From Achatina immaculata (taxonomy: Eukaryota > Mollusca > Gastropoda > Stylommatophora > Achatinidae), in the NCBI GenBank assembly GCA_009760885.1, contig CM019700.1, positions 2,822,993-2,886,992 of the forward strand: a DNA stretch of 64,000 bases, written 5' to 3'. The translations under genes and the position numbers were made by a program. The notes beneath the pieces were generated by a model. That model was not told where the DNA came from. It saw nothing but the letters and a program-made list of their open reading frames with translations, and made no database searches. Positions 23,207-33,886 of this stretch are shown here, in pieces (the stretch's first letter is position 1; the number at the start of each line of letters is the position of its first letter).

Positions 23207-23373
23207 TTTATGAAACCAAATACCGAGACATCATCAAAATATGTAACATAAAATTATGTTATGATTCTGTCAGACATAACTACATGTTATGCTGCTGTCT
23301 ATATAATTGTCAATAAATTATATATCTTGAAACTGTCAAAGTTTGTTTATCATTAAACTTTTATTATCAGACG

Positions 23374-23698
23374 TTAGAAGAATATTTTGGTCAAAGAAAT
23401 ATCATCTTGTTGGCAGAAATGCAGATGAAGCCACTGACAACAATTATTGAGGAAAGATGCTGGCGATGGTTGGGACATGTGCTCCGAATGACTGACAACT
23501 CACTACCAAAAATAGCACTAAGATGGACACCACAGGGGAACAGAAGTAGGGGTAGACCAAAAGAGACATGGAGAAGAACAACAGAAAGGATGTTGAGCAA
23601 TAGAGGGCTCACCTGGGCAAGAGGGGGAAAGAGACAGAGGACAGGCATTTGTGGAAAACCCTTGAGGAAGCCCCATGTGCCCTGGGCACTTAAGGTTC

Positions 23699-23704
<6 letters not shown>
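23374..23704 (+). pseudogene. LINE D 3' end (duplication unit 2)
   Basis: Same as 21128-21455. The following GA run is three bases longer. Confidence 0.85.
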
Positions 23705-23731
<27 letters not shown>

Positions 23732-23757
23732 GCGATCTGTCTGATCCACTTTCTGCG

Positions 23758-23877
23758 TAAGAAAACGAAGGAGAAATCAATATGGTTCATGCTGGTTTTA
23801 CACAAGGAAGAGGAACACGAGATTATATATTCAATATAAGATTAATAGTAGAGAAATGTAGAGAATTTCATGTGAAT
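23758..23877 (+). pseudogene. RTE-A scrap from mid-RT (unit 2)
   Basis: Same as 21509-21628. Confidence 0.85.
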
Positions 23878-25034
23878 TCTAATCTTCTTCTTCTTCTCCT
23901 CCTTCTTCGTACGCTTCTACCACCAAGACAGCCCCGTGATCCTACTGAATTTACTCCTGTGGTCCTCATTTAGCCTCGCTGTGTCCACAAGAGGTTCAAA
24001 GTAAGAGGCTCAGAGCATCGTGGGGCTTGGGGCTATATTCTCGGTGGGTCACAGAAGCGGCATTGCGTGACACACTGTGGTTTCGTTGCACCAGTTTAGT
24101 CTAGAGTTGGACTTCCTCACTGGAAAAACCTCGACGTTTTTCTGATATCAGTATATCCCCGTCGGGTGAGAGGTGGTTACCTATCTATACTGCACTAGTC
24201 CAGCGTATCCGACTTCAGCATTTTGTGGTCGTGGCCGCTACCCTTCCTGGTGGTGACTAGAACGGAGCTTTTGTCCAGGAGGACGAATCCTCGCCACTAG
24301 TAAGTTTGCCCCTGGGTTAAGCCGATGTAGGCGTATTATCCCAGTATGGGTGTATACAGGACGTGACCGGCCTCTAGAGCGGAGGTATCGTGATATAAGT
24401 AGCCATCACCGCGAGTCTACTAGCCATACCGATTAAACTTCACTTAATCCTTTCCATCACCTTTTTCACAGCGGCACCGCGCGGCAACCCCGATCGCTTT
24501 TTCTTCATTGGCCAGAAGGAATTTCACCCCACCGGCGGCAGTCGAATAATCTCGCAAACAGAGTCTTAGTTTAACCCATGCGTTAAGCCGGTTTAGGCAT
24601 TTGAGCCAGTATGGGTGTATATAGGACGTGGCTGGTCTCTAGAGCAGAGGTGCCGTGATATGAGTAGCCCTGACCGCGAGACTAACCCTAATCGCATTTT
24701 TCTTCATTGGCCGCAAGGAATTTCATCCCACGCAGGGCAGCTGAAGAATCTTGCCAGCAGCGAGCAGGGGGCTTTAGATCAAGAGTTTTCCTTCTCCTAG
24801 ATGAGCTGCCAACCAACATTAACGAGTCTCATCTACCCGAAACGTCTGGTTTTCAAGCGCCAGATATTTGCCTTTCGCCCCTTCTCCTGTCAGTTTAAAC
24901 AATTCCGCCACGAGAAGGCCAGGAGCTGGACTTGGACTGACAGAGGCTATTTGAGACGCACGCCTTGGAGACGTCTAATTCGAGTGGAAAGCGTATCCTC
25001 CATCCCACATCCGGCTATTACAGTCTTTAGAACC
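23878..25034 (-). repeat. Unclassified GC-richer element (unit 2)
   Basis: Second copy of the element at 21629-22785, with no difference noticed by eye. Confidence 0.5.
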
Positions 25035-25404
25035 AATTCTAATCTAATCTAAGTGCCATGCCGTGTGATGTAGGCGATCATTTCTCTCCACAATTTCCTG
25101 TCTTTTGAGGTGATTATGAGATCCCCCGGTGACTTTCTTCCTAGCCAGTAACTTCTCTCTATATCTTCCTCTATCTCTTCTTCCCTCAATTTTTCCAGTT
25201 GCCATAGTGTGTTTCAATTTTCCTCTTCTCAGAAAATGTCCTATAAATCTCGTTTGTCTGTCTCTGATCTTTGCTGTAATTTACTTTTTTAACTCCAGCC
25301 TCTCTTAAGACTTCTTAGTTGGTTTTCTTGGCTGTCCATGCTACCTTCAACATCCTTCTTATAAACCACATTTCCATGGCCTCATTTTCTCGCTGTACTC
25401 TCTT

Positions 25405-25417
25405 ATTCATGGACCAT
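25405..25417. repeat. Target site duplication, left copy
   Basis: ATTCATGGACCAT; matches 26525-26537 exactly and brackets the nested RTE-A. Confidence 0.9.
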
Positions 25418-26529
25418 TTTCATTCATTCCTTTGCATGTCCCTTGCGGAACTTTGCCTCCCAAACAGCACTCCTGTAGGCCTCTCGGTTGTGAGCAAGAT
25501 GGCCTGCTGCTGCTGCATCCATTTCCAGATCGTCAACGATGTCTTGCAGCCATCTTCGTTTCGGTCTTCCTCTTTTTCTGTTTCCCATTATGTATCCTTC
25601 CAATACGGTCTTCTCCAAATTATCATGACGTTTAATGTGTCCAAAATATTTAAGTTTTCTCTCTTTAATCCTCTTTACTAGCCAGCCTTCTTCAATATTA
25701 AGCTCTTGTAGTATAGATATATTTGTTCTTTTTTGTGTCCACGATATTTGGAGAACTCTTCTGTAGCATTTACATTCAAAGGCATTTATGTGTATCTCAG
25801 CTGTTTTGTTAAGTGTCCAGGTCTCACAGGCATATGTTGCGATGGGAAAGATGCATGTCCTTAAAAATCTTGTTTTTGTGGTTCTGTCTGCTCCTCTCCA
25901 CAGATTCTTTATTTGTTTTACTTTCTGAAGAGCAATAGATGTCCTCCTTTTAATTTACCTCATTGTATCTCCATTATTAGTTAGTAGTGATCCAAGATAT
26001 TCAAAACTCTCCACTTCTTCCAGTTTTTCCTCATTGATACACATTTCAATTGCCTTGTTTGTTTTGTCAGTTGTCATCACTTTAGTTTTCTTTGCATTAA
26101 GATAGAGGTTCTGCTCTTCGCTGTTCTTGCGGACTGACATAATTAGTTTTTCCATTCCTTCTTGTGTTGTGGACAGCAATACTGTGTCATCAGCATATCT
26201 AATCTCTGGTATTTCATAACCTCCAACTGTTATGGCATCGTAATATTCTTTGTCTACATCTTCTCTAACACTCCTCATTATATTTTCAGTATACAAGTTA
26301 AATAAGTAGGGTGACAATATGCACCCCTGACGGACCCTTTGTTTTATGTCAAACCAGCTTGTTGTTTCACCATTTATTCTTACTGCTGCTTGTTGGTCTA
26401 GATACAGCAGTGATGTTAATTGTATCAAATGTGTTGGAAATCCCATTTTTTCCATTATTTCCCAAAGTTTCTGGTGTTGTACACAATCAAATGCCTTTGA
26501 GTAGTCTATAAAGGATAAATATAGATTCA
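25418..26529 (-). pseudogene. RTE-A LINE, 5'-truncated, nested in LINE B'
   Basis: Minus-strand copy carrying RT motif A (FIDYSKAFD), [25 protein letters not shown] and the C-terminus to RKGHAKE, then a (GAAT)n tail at the left. It has a stop after NNGDTMR (as in copy 2) and scattered changes. The 5' truncation is at the codons just before LYLSFIDYSK. The perfect 13-bp target duplication shows that this is one truncated retrotransposition event. Five bases (ATTCA) at its 5' join fit either the element or the target. A spurious 302-codon frame (25955-26863) fuses the host LINE tail in frame with this RT. Confidence 0.95.
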
Positions 26530-26537
26530 TGGACCAT
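26525..26537. repeat. Target site duplication, right copy
   Basis: ATTCATGGACCAT; see 25405-25417. Confidence 0.9.
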
Positions 26538-27837
26538 GCTTCACATAAGTAAAACAAAATTGGCTCGATGTAATATTTAAGTACTCTGAATCTTGTTTCC
26601 ATTGATATGGATCTGTTGCACAAGATGTTTCTCATTTTATGGAATGCTGACTTGGCCTGAGCACGTCTGCTTTTTATTTTGTTGTGACATTTCCCACCGG
26701 CTGTTATAATCGTTTCTAAATACTTGGGACTATCAACGTGTTTCAGATTTGTGCCATGGATGGTAATGTTACATTTTAGTGTTATTCTTTTCTTTGAAAT
26801 GACCATCACTTCAGTCTTCTTTTTATTCAGGCTTAGACCTTTATTTTTACTTTCATGAACCACAACGTCCAGAAGAGCCTGTAGCTCCCCTTCACTTTTA
26901 GCAATTAGAATTGTGTCTTCTGCATATCTTAGGTTGTTAAGGTTGTACCCGCCAACTGATATCCTGGTAAACTCTCTATATTTCTCATTATGTTTTTACT
27001 GTACAAGGAGAAGAGGTCGGGAGATAAAACACATCCTTGTCTCACTCCCAATTTTATGTCTTGGAATGCTCCTATTTGGTTCTCAACTCTCATTGCTGCT
27101 GATTGCTGCCAGTATATGTTTTTGATGAGTTTCAGATCTTTCCCATCTATGTTGATGTCCTCCAGCATTCTTATAGTTTCTGTGTGTCTCACTTTATCGA
27201 ATGCTTTAAGTAGTCTATGAAGCGTAAGTATAGGTCCATCTTTACTTCTATTGATCTCTCAATTAATTTTCTCATTATATATGGCATTATTTGTGCCTTT
27301 TCCTTCGACGAAGCCACACTGTTCTTCAGCGATTTCTGGTTTTATTTTGCCCCTGACTCTTCTCATGGCAATACGAAGCAGGATTTTGTTAACATGGCTC
27401 ATAAGACTAATGGTTCGATGGTCTTCACATTCAACTGCACCTTGTTTCTTTGGTAGGGCAATGAAAACTGATTGCACTATATCTGATGGGACATAGTTAC
27501 TGTTATAGATCTCATTCAGCAATTTGGTATTTATTTCTATGCCAAGCTCTCCTAATGCTTCAATTCTTCCTTGGTGATTTTATCTGGTCCTTGTGCTTTG
27601 TTGTTCTTCATGTGTTTGATGGCTTCTTCCACTTCTGCTTTTAATACGGGAGGCCTTTCATTATTATTTCGTATATCTCGCTTCTATTGTCCTCATAGAG
27701 TTCTCTAATGTATTCACACCATCTTGCCATTATTTCATCTCTGTCCATCATTATATGCCCCTCCTCTGACTTCAGTCAACCAGTCTTGTGGTATGCCCTT
27801 TTGTTTATTAATTATATGGATTAATATTTGTTGTTAA

Positions 27838-28795
27838 TAGTCTATACAAAGGCATATGATTGTGTACAACATCAGAAACTTTGGGAAATAATGGGACAAA
27901 ATGGGATTTCCAACACATTTGATACAATTAACATCACTGCTGTATCTAGACCAACAGGCAGCAGTGAGAATAAATGGTGAAACAACGACTTGGTTTAACA
28001 TAAAACAAGGGGTCCGTCAGGGGTGCATATTGTCGCCTTACTTATTTAACTTGTATACTGAAAATATAATGAGTAATGTTAGAGAAGATGTAAGCAAAGA
28101 ATATTACGATGCCATAAAAATTGGAGGTTATTAAATAGCAGAGATTAGATATGCTGATGACACAGTATTACTGTCCACAACACAAAAAGGAAATGGTAAA
28201 ACTAATTATGTCAGTCCGTAAGAACAACGAAGAGCAAAACCTCTATCTTATTGTAAATAAAACTAAATTGATGACAACTGACAAAACAAACAGGACAGCT
28301 GAAATATGTATCAATGAGGAAAAACTGGAAGAAGTGCAGAGTTTTGAATATCTTGGATCACTACTACCTAATAATGGAGATACAATGAGGGAAATTAAAA
28401 GGAGGACATCTATTGCTCTTCAGAAAGTAAAACAAATAAAGAATCTATAGAGATGAACGGACAGAATTACAAAAATGAGATTTTTATGGGCATGCATCTT
28501 TCCCATCGCAACATATGCCTGTGAACAAAACAGCTGAGAAACACATAAATGCCTTTGAATGTAAATGCTACAGAAGAGTTCCTTCAAATATCATAAACAC
28601 AGAAAAGAACATATATCCATACTACAAGAACTTAATATTGAAGAAGGCTGGCTAGTAAAGAGGATTAAAGAGAGAAAACTTAAATATTTTGGACACATTA
28701 AACGTCATGATAATTTGGAGAAGACCGTCTTGGAAGGGTATATAATGGGAAAAAGAAAGAGAGGACGACCAAAGTGAAGATGGCTGCAAGATATT
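27838..28795 (+). pseudogene. RTE-A fragment, RT palm to near C-terminus
   Basis: Plus strand. Starts inside motif A (KAYDCVQHQKL) and includes [26 protein letters not shown] and the basic KRKRGRP segment, then breaks off at GRPK without the terminal 40 residues or tail. It contains stops, frameshifts and a deletion around the TYACE segment (28519). It lies back to back with LINE B'. Confidence 0.9.
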
Positions 28796-29088
28796 ATGAA
28801 GGTTGCTGGCTTTGGCGTTTTCGACGCGACCGATGGGCAGGTCAAAGTAGCTCCTCGTGATTTTGGGGCACGTGACCGGCTTGTGTGTCATCACTGTTGA
28901 TTCATTGACATGTTTTATATATTTGATTGATTGCATTTGCATTTGACATTTGTTGTGTTATGTGTTGCGTGCGCATCGTGTATGTACTCAGAAGTATTCA
29001 TGTGAATGTTCATATGAAGTTATGCCCATTTATACTCGTGCCAGCGTTCAGCTGTTATACATATATAATGTCACAATTTTTAATTCAT
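28796..29088. other. Unique spacer before the intact LINE
   Basis: No gene seen. Confidence 0.6.
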
Positions 29089-29100
29089 ATGTGTCGTATT
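29089..29100. repeat. Target site duplication of intact RTE-A, left copy
   Basis: ATGTGTCGTATT, identical to 32481-32492. Confidence 0.93.
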
Positions 29101-32100
29101 AGGTTAGCGGGGTAGGGGTATCCCCTATCAAAGGAGAAGTAAGACGCCTCCTTACCTCCGTTAGTCTACGGGACACCCTTGGGCAAGGTGGAGTACCCGT
29201 ATAGCCCCCCGATCAGGGTGACGTGAAGCCATGGGAGCAGGTGGTGGATGGAATGGGAGAGCAGCTGACAGATAATGTTGGTTATGGTCACCTATTCTAT
29301 GATGGTAGGCAGATGATCTCAATGTAGGGACAATGGCTACGATCACGGACTAGTACAGTCACTGCCCGGAAGGAAAGCAATGGTAAACTACCTTCTGGAA
29401 ACATACCAAGAAACCCAAGCAGCAATCATGGAAAGTCAAATAGGAAAAAGATCTGGTGGTGAGTCCCCCAGGCCAGATAGATCTAATTTTAACACTGGGG
29501 AAGAGTGTGAGGCAGAGGTCGGTACTAGTAATTGTGATGACGGACAAAATCCTGACGGTGTTACCAAGGAAAACCCCTGTATCAAACTAAAAAGAAAAAT
29601 AAGAGTAGGAACATGGAATGTAAGAAGTATGTATGAGGGAAAATATCAAGTAATAAGTGACGAGATGAAAAGAACGCGGATACACATTTTGGGAATCTGC
29701 GAACATCGATGGAAAGGATCAGGACACTTTAAGAGCAAGAATGATAATATATTTATATATTCTGGCGGAGAAGTAGGAGGAAAGAATGGATTGGCTTTTT
29801 ATTTGGACAAATCAACATCAAAAGCATTACTAGGCTACAATCCAGTAAGTGATAGAATCCTAACAATCAGACTTAAGGGCATTCCTAGAAATGTAACAGT
29901 TATCCAGGTATATGCACCTACATCAGCAGCAGAAGAAGATGAAGTAGAACATTTTTATAACACACTGCAGACGACAATGGACCAGGTACGGAAAAATGAT
30001 ATTGTATTTATAATGGGTGATTTTAATGCAAAAATTGGTACAGAAAGAGCAGAAGATGAAGGACAAGTTGTAGGGAAATTTAGCATAGGACACAGAAATG
30101 AGGCAGGTGACAATCTAATGGCGTTTTGTATGGAAAATGAGCTAATGATCGCTAACACACTTTTTAAACAACATCCAAGAAGACTTTACACATGGACATC
30201 ACCTGATGGGAAAACCAGGAATCAAATAGATTACATTTTAGTGCAGAGAAGGTGGAGGTCAAGCATAACATCAGCAAAAACTTTACCAAGTGCTTATTGT
30301 GACACGGACCATGAGTTATTAATAGCAGACATGAAGATAAAGCTAAAAAAGATAGTTATGGGATCAAGACCACTCCGCTTTGACCTTACAAATATACCAG
30401 AACAATACGGTATAGAAGTGAAGAACCGTTTCGAAATCCTGATGGCTGTACAGGAAGAGATGACACCAGATGAATTGGCTACGCAGGCCAAAGATATCTT
30501 AGTAACAACAGCTAAAGACATGGTTCCAGTAAAGAAAACACAAAAGAATAGATGGATCACAGCAGGTACACTAGAACTGATAAAACAATGTAGAGAAATG
30601 AAGACGCAATGGAAAGTGACAAACAACAACAAAGATAAATATAAAACTTTAACAAAAGAAGTACGAAGAAACATAAGAAAAGACAAAAAACAATACATAC
30701 AAGATTGTTGTGAAAGAATAGAAGAACATCAGAGGTGTGGAAGAGATAGTGAAATGTTTAAAGAAATGAAGACATTGACGAGAAATGTCACACCTAAGCT
30801 AAATGTAATTTGTGATGAGATGGGGAATACCCTGACAGAGACAGAGGAAATTCTGGAAAGATGGAAGGAATATTGCAAAAGAATGTATGAAACAACCGAC
30901 TGTGGAAGCAGAAATCAACAGTGTGAATTATTATTGGAGGAGAAAGAACCCGAGCCGACAATGGAAGAAGTTTTATGGGCAATAAAGAGTCTGAAAAATG
31001 GTAAATCACCAGGATGTGATGAGATAACCGCTGAATTTATTAAAGCAGGAGGAAAGGAGTGTGCAACAATCTATCATGCACTATGTAAAAAGATATGGCA
31101 TTCAGGTATTTGGCCAAAAGAATGGAAAAGAACTGTATTCATACCACTGCCAAAAAAGGGTAACCTGAAATTATGCACCAACTACAGAACTGTTGCCCTG
31201 ATTAGTCATGCCAGTAAAATTCTGTTAAAAATCATAATGGGTAGACTTCGAAAGAAAATAGAAGAAGAAGTCAATATGGTCCAAGCTGGCTTCAGGCAAG
31301 GAAGAGGATCAAGAGATCATATATTCAATCTAAGATTAATAATAGAGAAATGCAGGGAGTTTAATGTGAATCTATATTTATCCTTTATAGACTACTCAAA
31401 GGCATTTGATTGTGTACAACACCAGAAACTTTGGGAAATAATGGAAAAAATGGGATTTCCAACACATTTGATACAATTAACATCACTGCTGTATTTAGAC
31501 CAACAAGCAGCAGTAAGAATAAATGGTGAAACAACAACTTGGTTTGACATAAAACAAGGGGTCCGTCAGGGGTGCATATTGTCACCCTACTTATTTAACT
31601 TGTATACTGAAAATATAATGAGTAATGTTAGAGAAGATGTAGACAAAGAATATTACGATGCCATAACAGTTGGAGGTTATGAAATACCAGAGATTAGATA
31701 TGCTGATGACACAGTATTGCTGTCCACAACACAAGAAGGAATGGAAAAACTAATTATGTCAGTCCGCAAGAACAGCGAAGAGCAGAACCTCTATCTTAAT
31801 GCAAAGAAAACTAAAGTGATGACAACTGACAAAACAGACAAGGCAACTGAAATATGTATCAGTGGGGAAAAACTGGAAGAAGTGGAGAGTTTTGAATATC
31901 TTGGATCACTACTAACTAATAATGGAGATACAATGCAGGAAATTAAAAGGAGGACATCTATTGCTCTTCAGAAAGTAAAACAAATAAAGAATCTGTGGAG
32001 AGGAGCAGACAGAACCACAAAAATAAGATTTTTAAGGGCATGCATCTTTCCCATCTCAACATATGCCTGTGAGACCTGGACACTTAACAAAACAGCTGAG

Positions 32101-32480
32101 AAGCACATAAATGCCTTTGAATGTAAATGCTATAGAAGAGTTCTCCAAATATCATGGACACAAAAAAGAACAAATATATCTATACTACAGGAGCTTAATA
32201 TTGAAGAAGGCTGGCTAGTGAAGAGGATTAAAGAGAGAAAACTTAAATATTTTGGCCACATTAAACGTCATGATACTTTGGAGAGGACCGTATTGGAAGG
32301 ATACATGGTGGGAAAAAGAAAAAGAGGAAGACCGAGACGAAGATGGCTGCAGGACATCGTTGATGATCTGGAAATGGATGCAGCAGCAGCAGGCCATCTT
32401 GCTCACAACCGAGAGGCCTACAGGAGTGCTGTTTGGGAGGCAAAGTTCCGCAAGGGACAAGCAAAGGAATGAATGAATGA
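29101..32480 (+). mobile_element. Full-length RTE-A LINE, apparently intact
   Basis: The 3380-bp element starts AGGTTAGCGGGGTAGGGG, has a 5' UTR of about 280 bp, one long ORF and a (GAAT)n tail, and sits between perfect 12-bp direct repeats. RTE-clade LINEs are known for a single endonuclease-RT ORF, a minimal 3' UTR and short tandem tails, all seen here. Complete 5' end, open ORF and perfect target duplication indicate a recent insertion. Confidence 0.96.
29380..32472 (+). CDS. RTE-clade LINE endonuclease/reverse transcriptase
   Basis: A 1030-residue protein that nicks target DNA and copies the element RNA into the break. The N-terminal apurinic-type endonuclease spans about 74-320: GTWN (77-80), catalytic Glu108 in ICEHRW, YAP (178-180), GDFNAKIG (213-220), QIDYI (282-286) and the terminal DTDHE (308-312) with the catalytic Asp-His pair. 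A charged linker follows (330-530). The reverse transcriptase covers about 540-850: motif A FIDYSKAFD (669-677), QGCILSPYLFN (730-740), active-site YADD (774-777), LNAKKTK (806-812). The C-terminal region has a basic GKRKRGRPRRRW (978-989). ATG at 29380 is the first in-frame start after a TGA at 29314. The stop TGA (32470-32472) lies in the GAAT tail. No inactivating change was found; activity itself is inferred. Confidence 0.96.
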   Translation: MVNYLLETYQETQAAIMESQIGKRSGGESPRPDRSNFNTGEECEAEVGTSNCDDGQNPDGVTKENPCIKLKRKIRVGTWNVRSMYEGKYQVISDEMKRTRIHILGICEHRWKGSGHFKSKNDNIFIYSGGEVGGKNGLAFYLDKSTSKALLGYNPVSDRILTIRLKGIPRNVTVIQVYAPTSAAEEDEVEHFYNTLQTTMDQVRKNDIVFIMGDFNAKIGTERAEDEGQVVGKFSIGHRNEAGDNLMAFCMENELMIANTLFKQHPRRLYTWTSPDGKTRNQIDYILVQRRWRSSITSAKTLPSAYCDTDHELLIADMKIKLKKIVMGSRPLRFDLTNIPEQYGIEVKNRFEILMAVQEEMTPDELATQAKDILVTTAKDMVPVKKTQKNRWITAGTLELIKQCREMKTQWKVTNNNKDKYKTLTKEVRRNIRKDKKQYIQDCCERIEEHQRCGRDSEMFKEMKTLTRNVTPKLNVICDEMGNTLTETEEILERWKEYCKRMYETTDCGSRNQQCELLLEEKEPEPTMEEVLWAIKSLKNGKSPGCDEITAEFIKAGGKECATIYHALCKKIWHSGIWPKEWKRTVFIPLPKKGNLKLCTNYRTVALISHASKILLKIIMGRLRKKIEEEVNMVQAGFRQGRGSRDHIFNLRLIIEKCREFNVNLYLSFIDYSKAFDCVQHQKLWEIMEKMGFPTHLIQLTSLLYLDQQAAVRINGETTTWFDIKQGVRQGCILSPYLFNLYTENIMSNVREDVDKEYYDAITVGGYEIPEIRYADDTVLLSTTQEGMEKLIMSVRKNSEEQNLYLNAKKTKVMTTDKTDKATEICISGEKLEEVESFEYLGSLLTNNGDTMQEIKRRTSIALQKVKQIKNLWRGADRTTKIRFLRACIFPISTYACETWTLNKTAEKHINAFECKCYRRVLQISWTQKRTNISILQELNIEEGWLVKRIKERKLKYFGHIKRHDTLERTVLEGYMVGKRKRGRPRRRWLQDIVDDLEMDAAAAGHLAHNREAYRSAVWEAKFRKGQAKE

Positions 32481-32492
32481 ATGTGTCGTATT
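32481..32492. repeat. Target site duplication of intact RTE-A, right copy
   Basis: ATGTGTCGTATT following the GAAT tail; pairs with 29089-29100. Confidence 0.93.
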
Positions 32493-33019
32493 TCATATAT
32501 TGTGATATTTTATTTGAGAGTCATAATTCTGTGATGGTAATGTGCAGACATTAGCACTACGCAAATTGAATATGATGTTTCATGAGTTGGCACAAATATT
32601 GCTAAGAATATGAATGCTAACTCACGAGTTGTTGATGTAGTTTTGTGCTGAGAAGAAGATGGAATTGTCGAACATTAGTATGATTGCACAAGACAGCATA
32701 GTGAGGCCTTCTATGCGAAGAAAGGCCAGTTTTGAAGTAGAAGTATGATTAATATGAGAGTCACATATAGTGACAGATATTTTGTCGCGTGGTTTGATTT
32801 CATGATTTCATGAACCTTTTTCTGGGTGTATGTTCTTGTTCTTGATGCATACAGTGTTCGTGGTCCCCATTTGTCGTGTATGATATGTTTTCTTGTTCTG
32901 TTATTAAAACTGATTATTATTTGCCTTGATCATCATGTGGTTACGAGTTGTTACTTATGTATGTGAAAATATGCTGTGTTACGGTGTCTAATTTCTTCAT
33001 ATTAGGTCACATTCATAGA
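32493..33019. other. Unique AT-rich stretch, no gene seen
   Basis: Continues the pre-insertion locus interrupted at 29100. Confidence 0.6.
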
Positions 33020-33683
33020 GTAGCAAGCTGTGCACAGATGAATGGGCTAGAACTTGGGTTGGTGTAGCAAGCTGTGCACAGATGAATGGGCTAGAACTTG
33101 GGTTGGTGTAGCAAGCTGTGCACAGATGAATGGGCTAGAACTTGGGTTGGTGTAGCAAGCTGTGCACAGATGAATGGGCTAGAACTTGGGTTGGTGTAGC
33201 AAGCTGTGCACAGATGAATGGGCTAGAACTTGGGTTGGTGTAGCAAGCTGTGCACAGATGAATGGGCCAGAACTTGGGTTGGTGTAGCAAGCTGTGCACA
33301 GATGAATGGGCTAGAACTTGGGTTGGTGTAGCAAGCTGTGCACAGATGAATGGGCCAGAACTTGGGTTGGTGTAGCAAGCTGTGCACAGATGAATGGGCT
33401 AGAACTTGGGTGGTGTAGCAAGCTGTGCACAGATGAATGGGCTAGAACTTGGGTTGGTGTAGCAAGCTGTGCACAGATGAATGGGCTAGAACTTGGGTTG
33501 GTGTAGCAAGCTGTGCACAGATGAATGGGCTAGAACTTGGGTTGGTGTAGCAAGCTGTGCACAGATGAATGGGTTGGAATCTGGGTTGGTGTAGCAAGCT
33601 GTGCACAGATGAATGGGCTAGAACTTGGGTTGGTGTAGCAAGCTGGGCACAGATGAATGGGTTGGAATCTGGGTTGGTGTACT
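33020..33683. repeat. 44-bp minisatellite, about 15 units
   Basis: Unit starts TAGCAAGCTGTGCACAGATG, then AATGGGCTAGAACTTGGGTT. Very homogeneous. Two units near the right end share the variant GGGTTGGAATCTGGG. Confidence 0.97.
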
Positions 33684-33819
33684 TTGGAGGGGTGCACTTT
33701 AGGGTCCCATGTACGACTGTACTTAATAATGGGAAGGAAACATCTGACAGTCACATGTCCATACATTCAGGGCACCAACTAACATGAGCATTTTACAACA
33801 TCGTTTATGATCCGCGAAT

Positions 33820-33886
33820 GGATGCTCACAACCGAGAGGCCTACAGGGGAGCTGTTAGGGAGGCAAAGTTCCAGAAGGGACATGCA
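33820..33886 (+). pseudogene. RTE-like 3' tip, about 67 bp
   Basis: Encodes AHNREAYRGAVREAKFQKG, the last residues of an RTE-A-type protein, with no GAAT tail. It shares GTTAGGGAGGCAAAG with another tip at 55205-55273, which sets both apart from RTE-A. Confidence 0.75.

Larger units (their letters stand above)
20825..25319. repeat. Tandem duplication 2, two units of about 2.25 kb
   Basis: Unit 1 is 20825-23070 (2246 bp) and unit 2 is 23071-25319 (2249 bp). The only difference noticed by eye is the length of a GA run (offset 2246 before it, 2249 after). TGG is present at both breakpoints. Each unit contains satellite, a LINE D end, an RTE-A scrap, the unclassified GC-richer element and a LINE B' 3' end. 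Confidence 0.93.
25035..27836 (-). pseudogene. LINE B', split by a nested RTE-A insertion
   Basis: Minus-strand RTE-like LINE, 5'-truncated. From right to left: RT fingers (FIALPKKQGAVECEDHRTIS and [15 protein letters not shown], 27259-27522), RT palm ([17 protein letters not shown], 26929-27192), post-RT region (METRFRVLKYYIEPILF), then after the nested insertion the C-terminus and the tail at 25035-25051. Several frame changes are present. It is similar to LINE C at 41106-43606 over the RT. The insertion of RTE-A at 25418 interrupts it at the MN codons of EAWSMN. Confidence 0.88.

Noticed and set aside
21509..26529. RTE-A scrap at 21628 and the 5' end of the minus-strand RTE-A at 26529 as two halves of one inverted insertion
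   Set aside because: They break at nearly the same element position, but the minus-strand copy is bracketed by its own perfect 13-bp target duplication, and the scrap is much more diverged.
25955..26863. 302-residue reverse transcriptase-like gene
   Set aside because: It is a chance in-frame fusion across the join of a nested RTE-A insertion and its host LINE.
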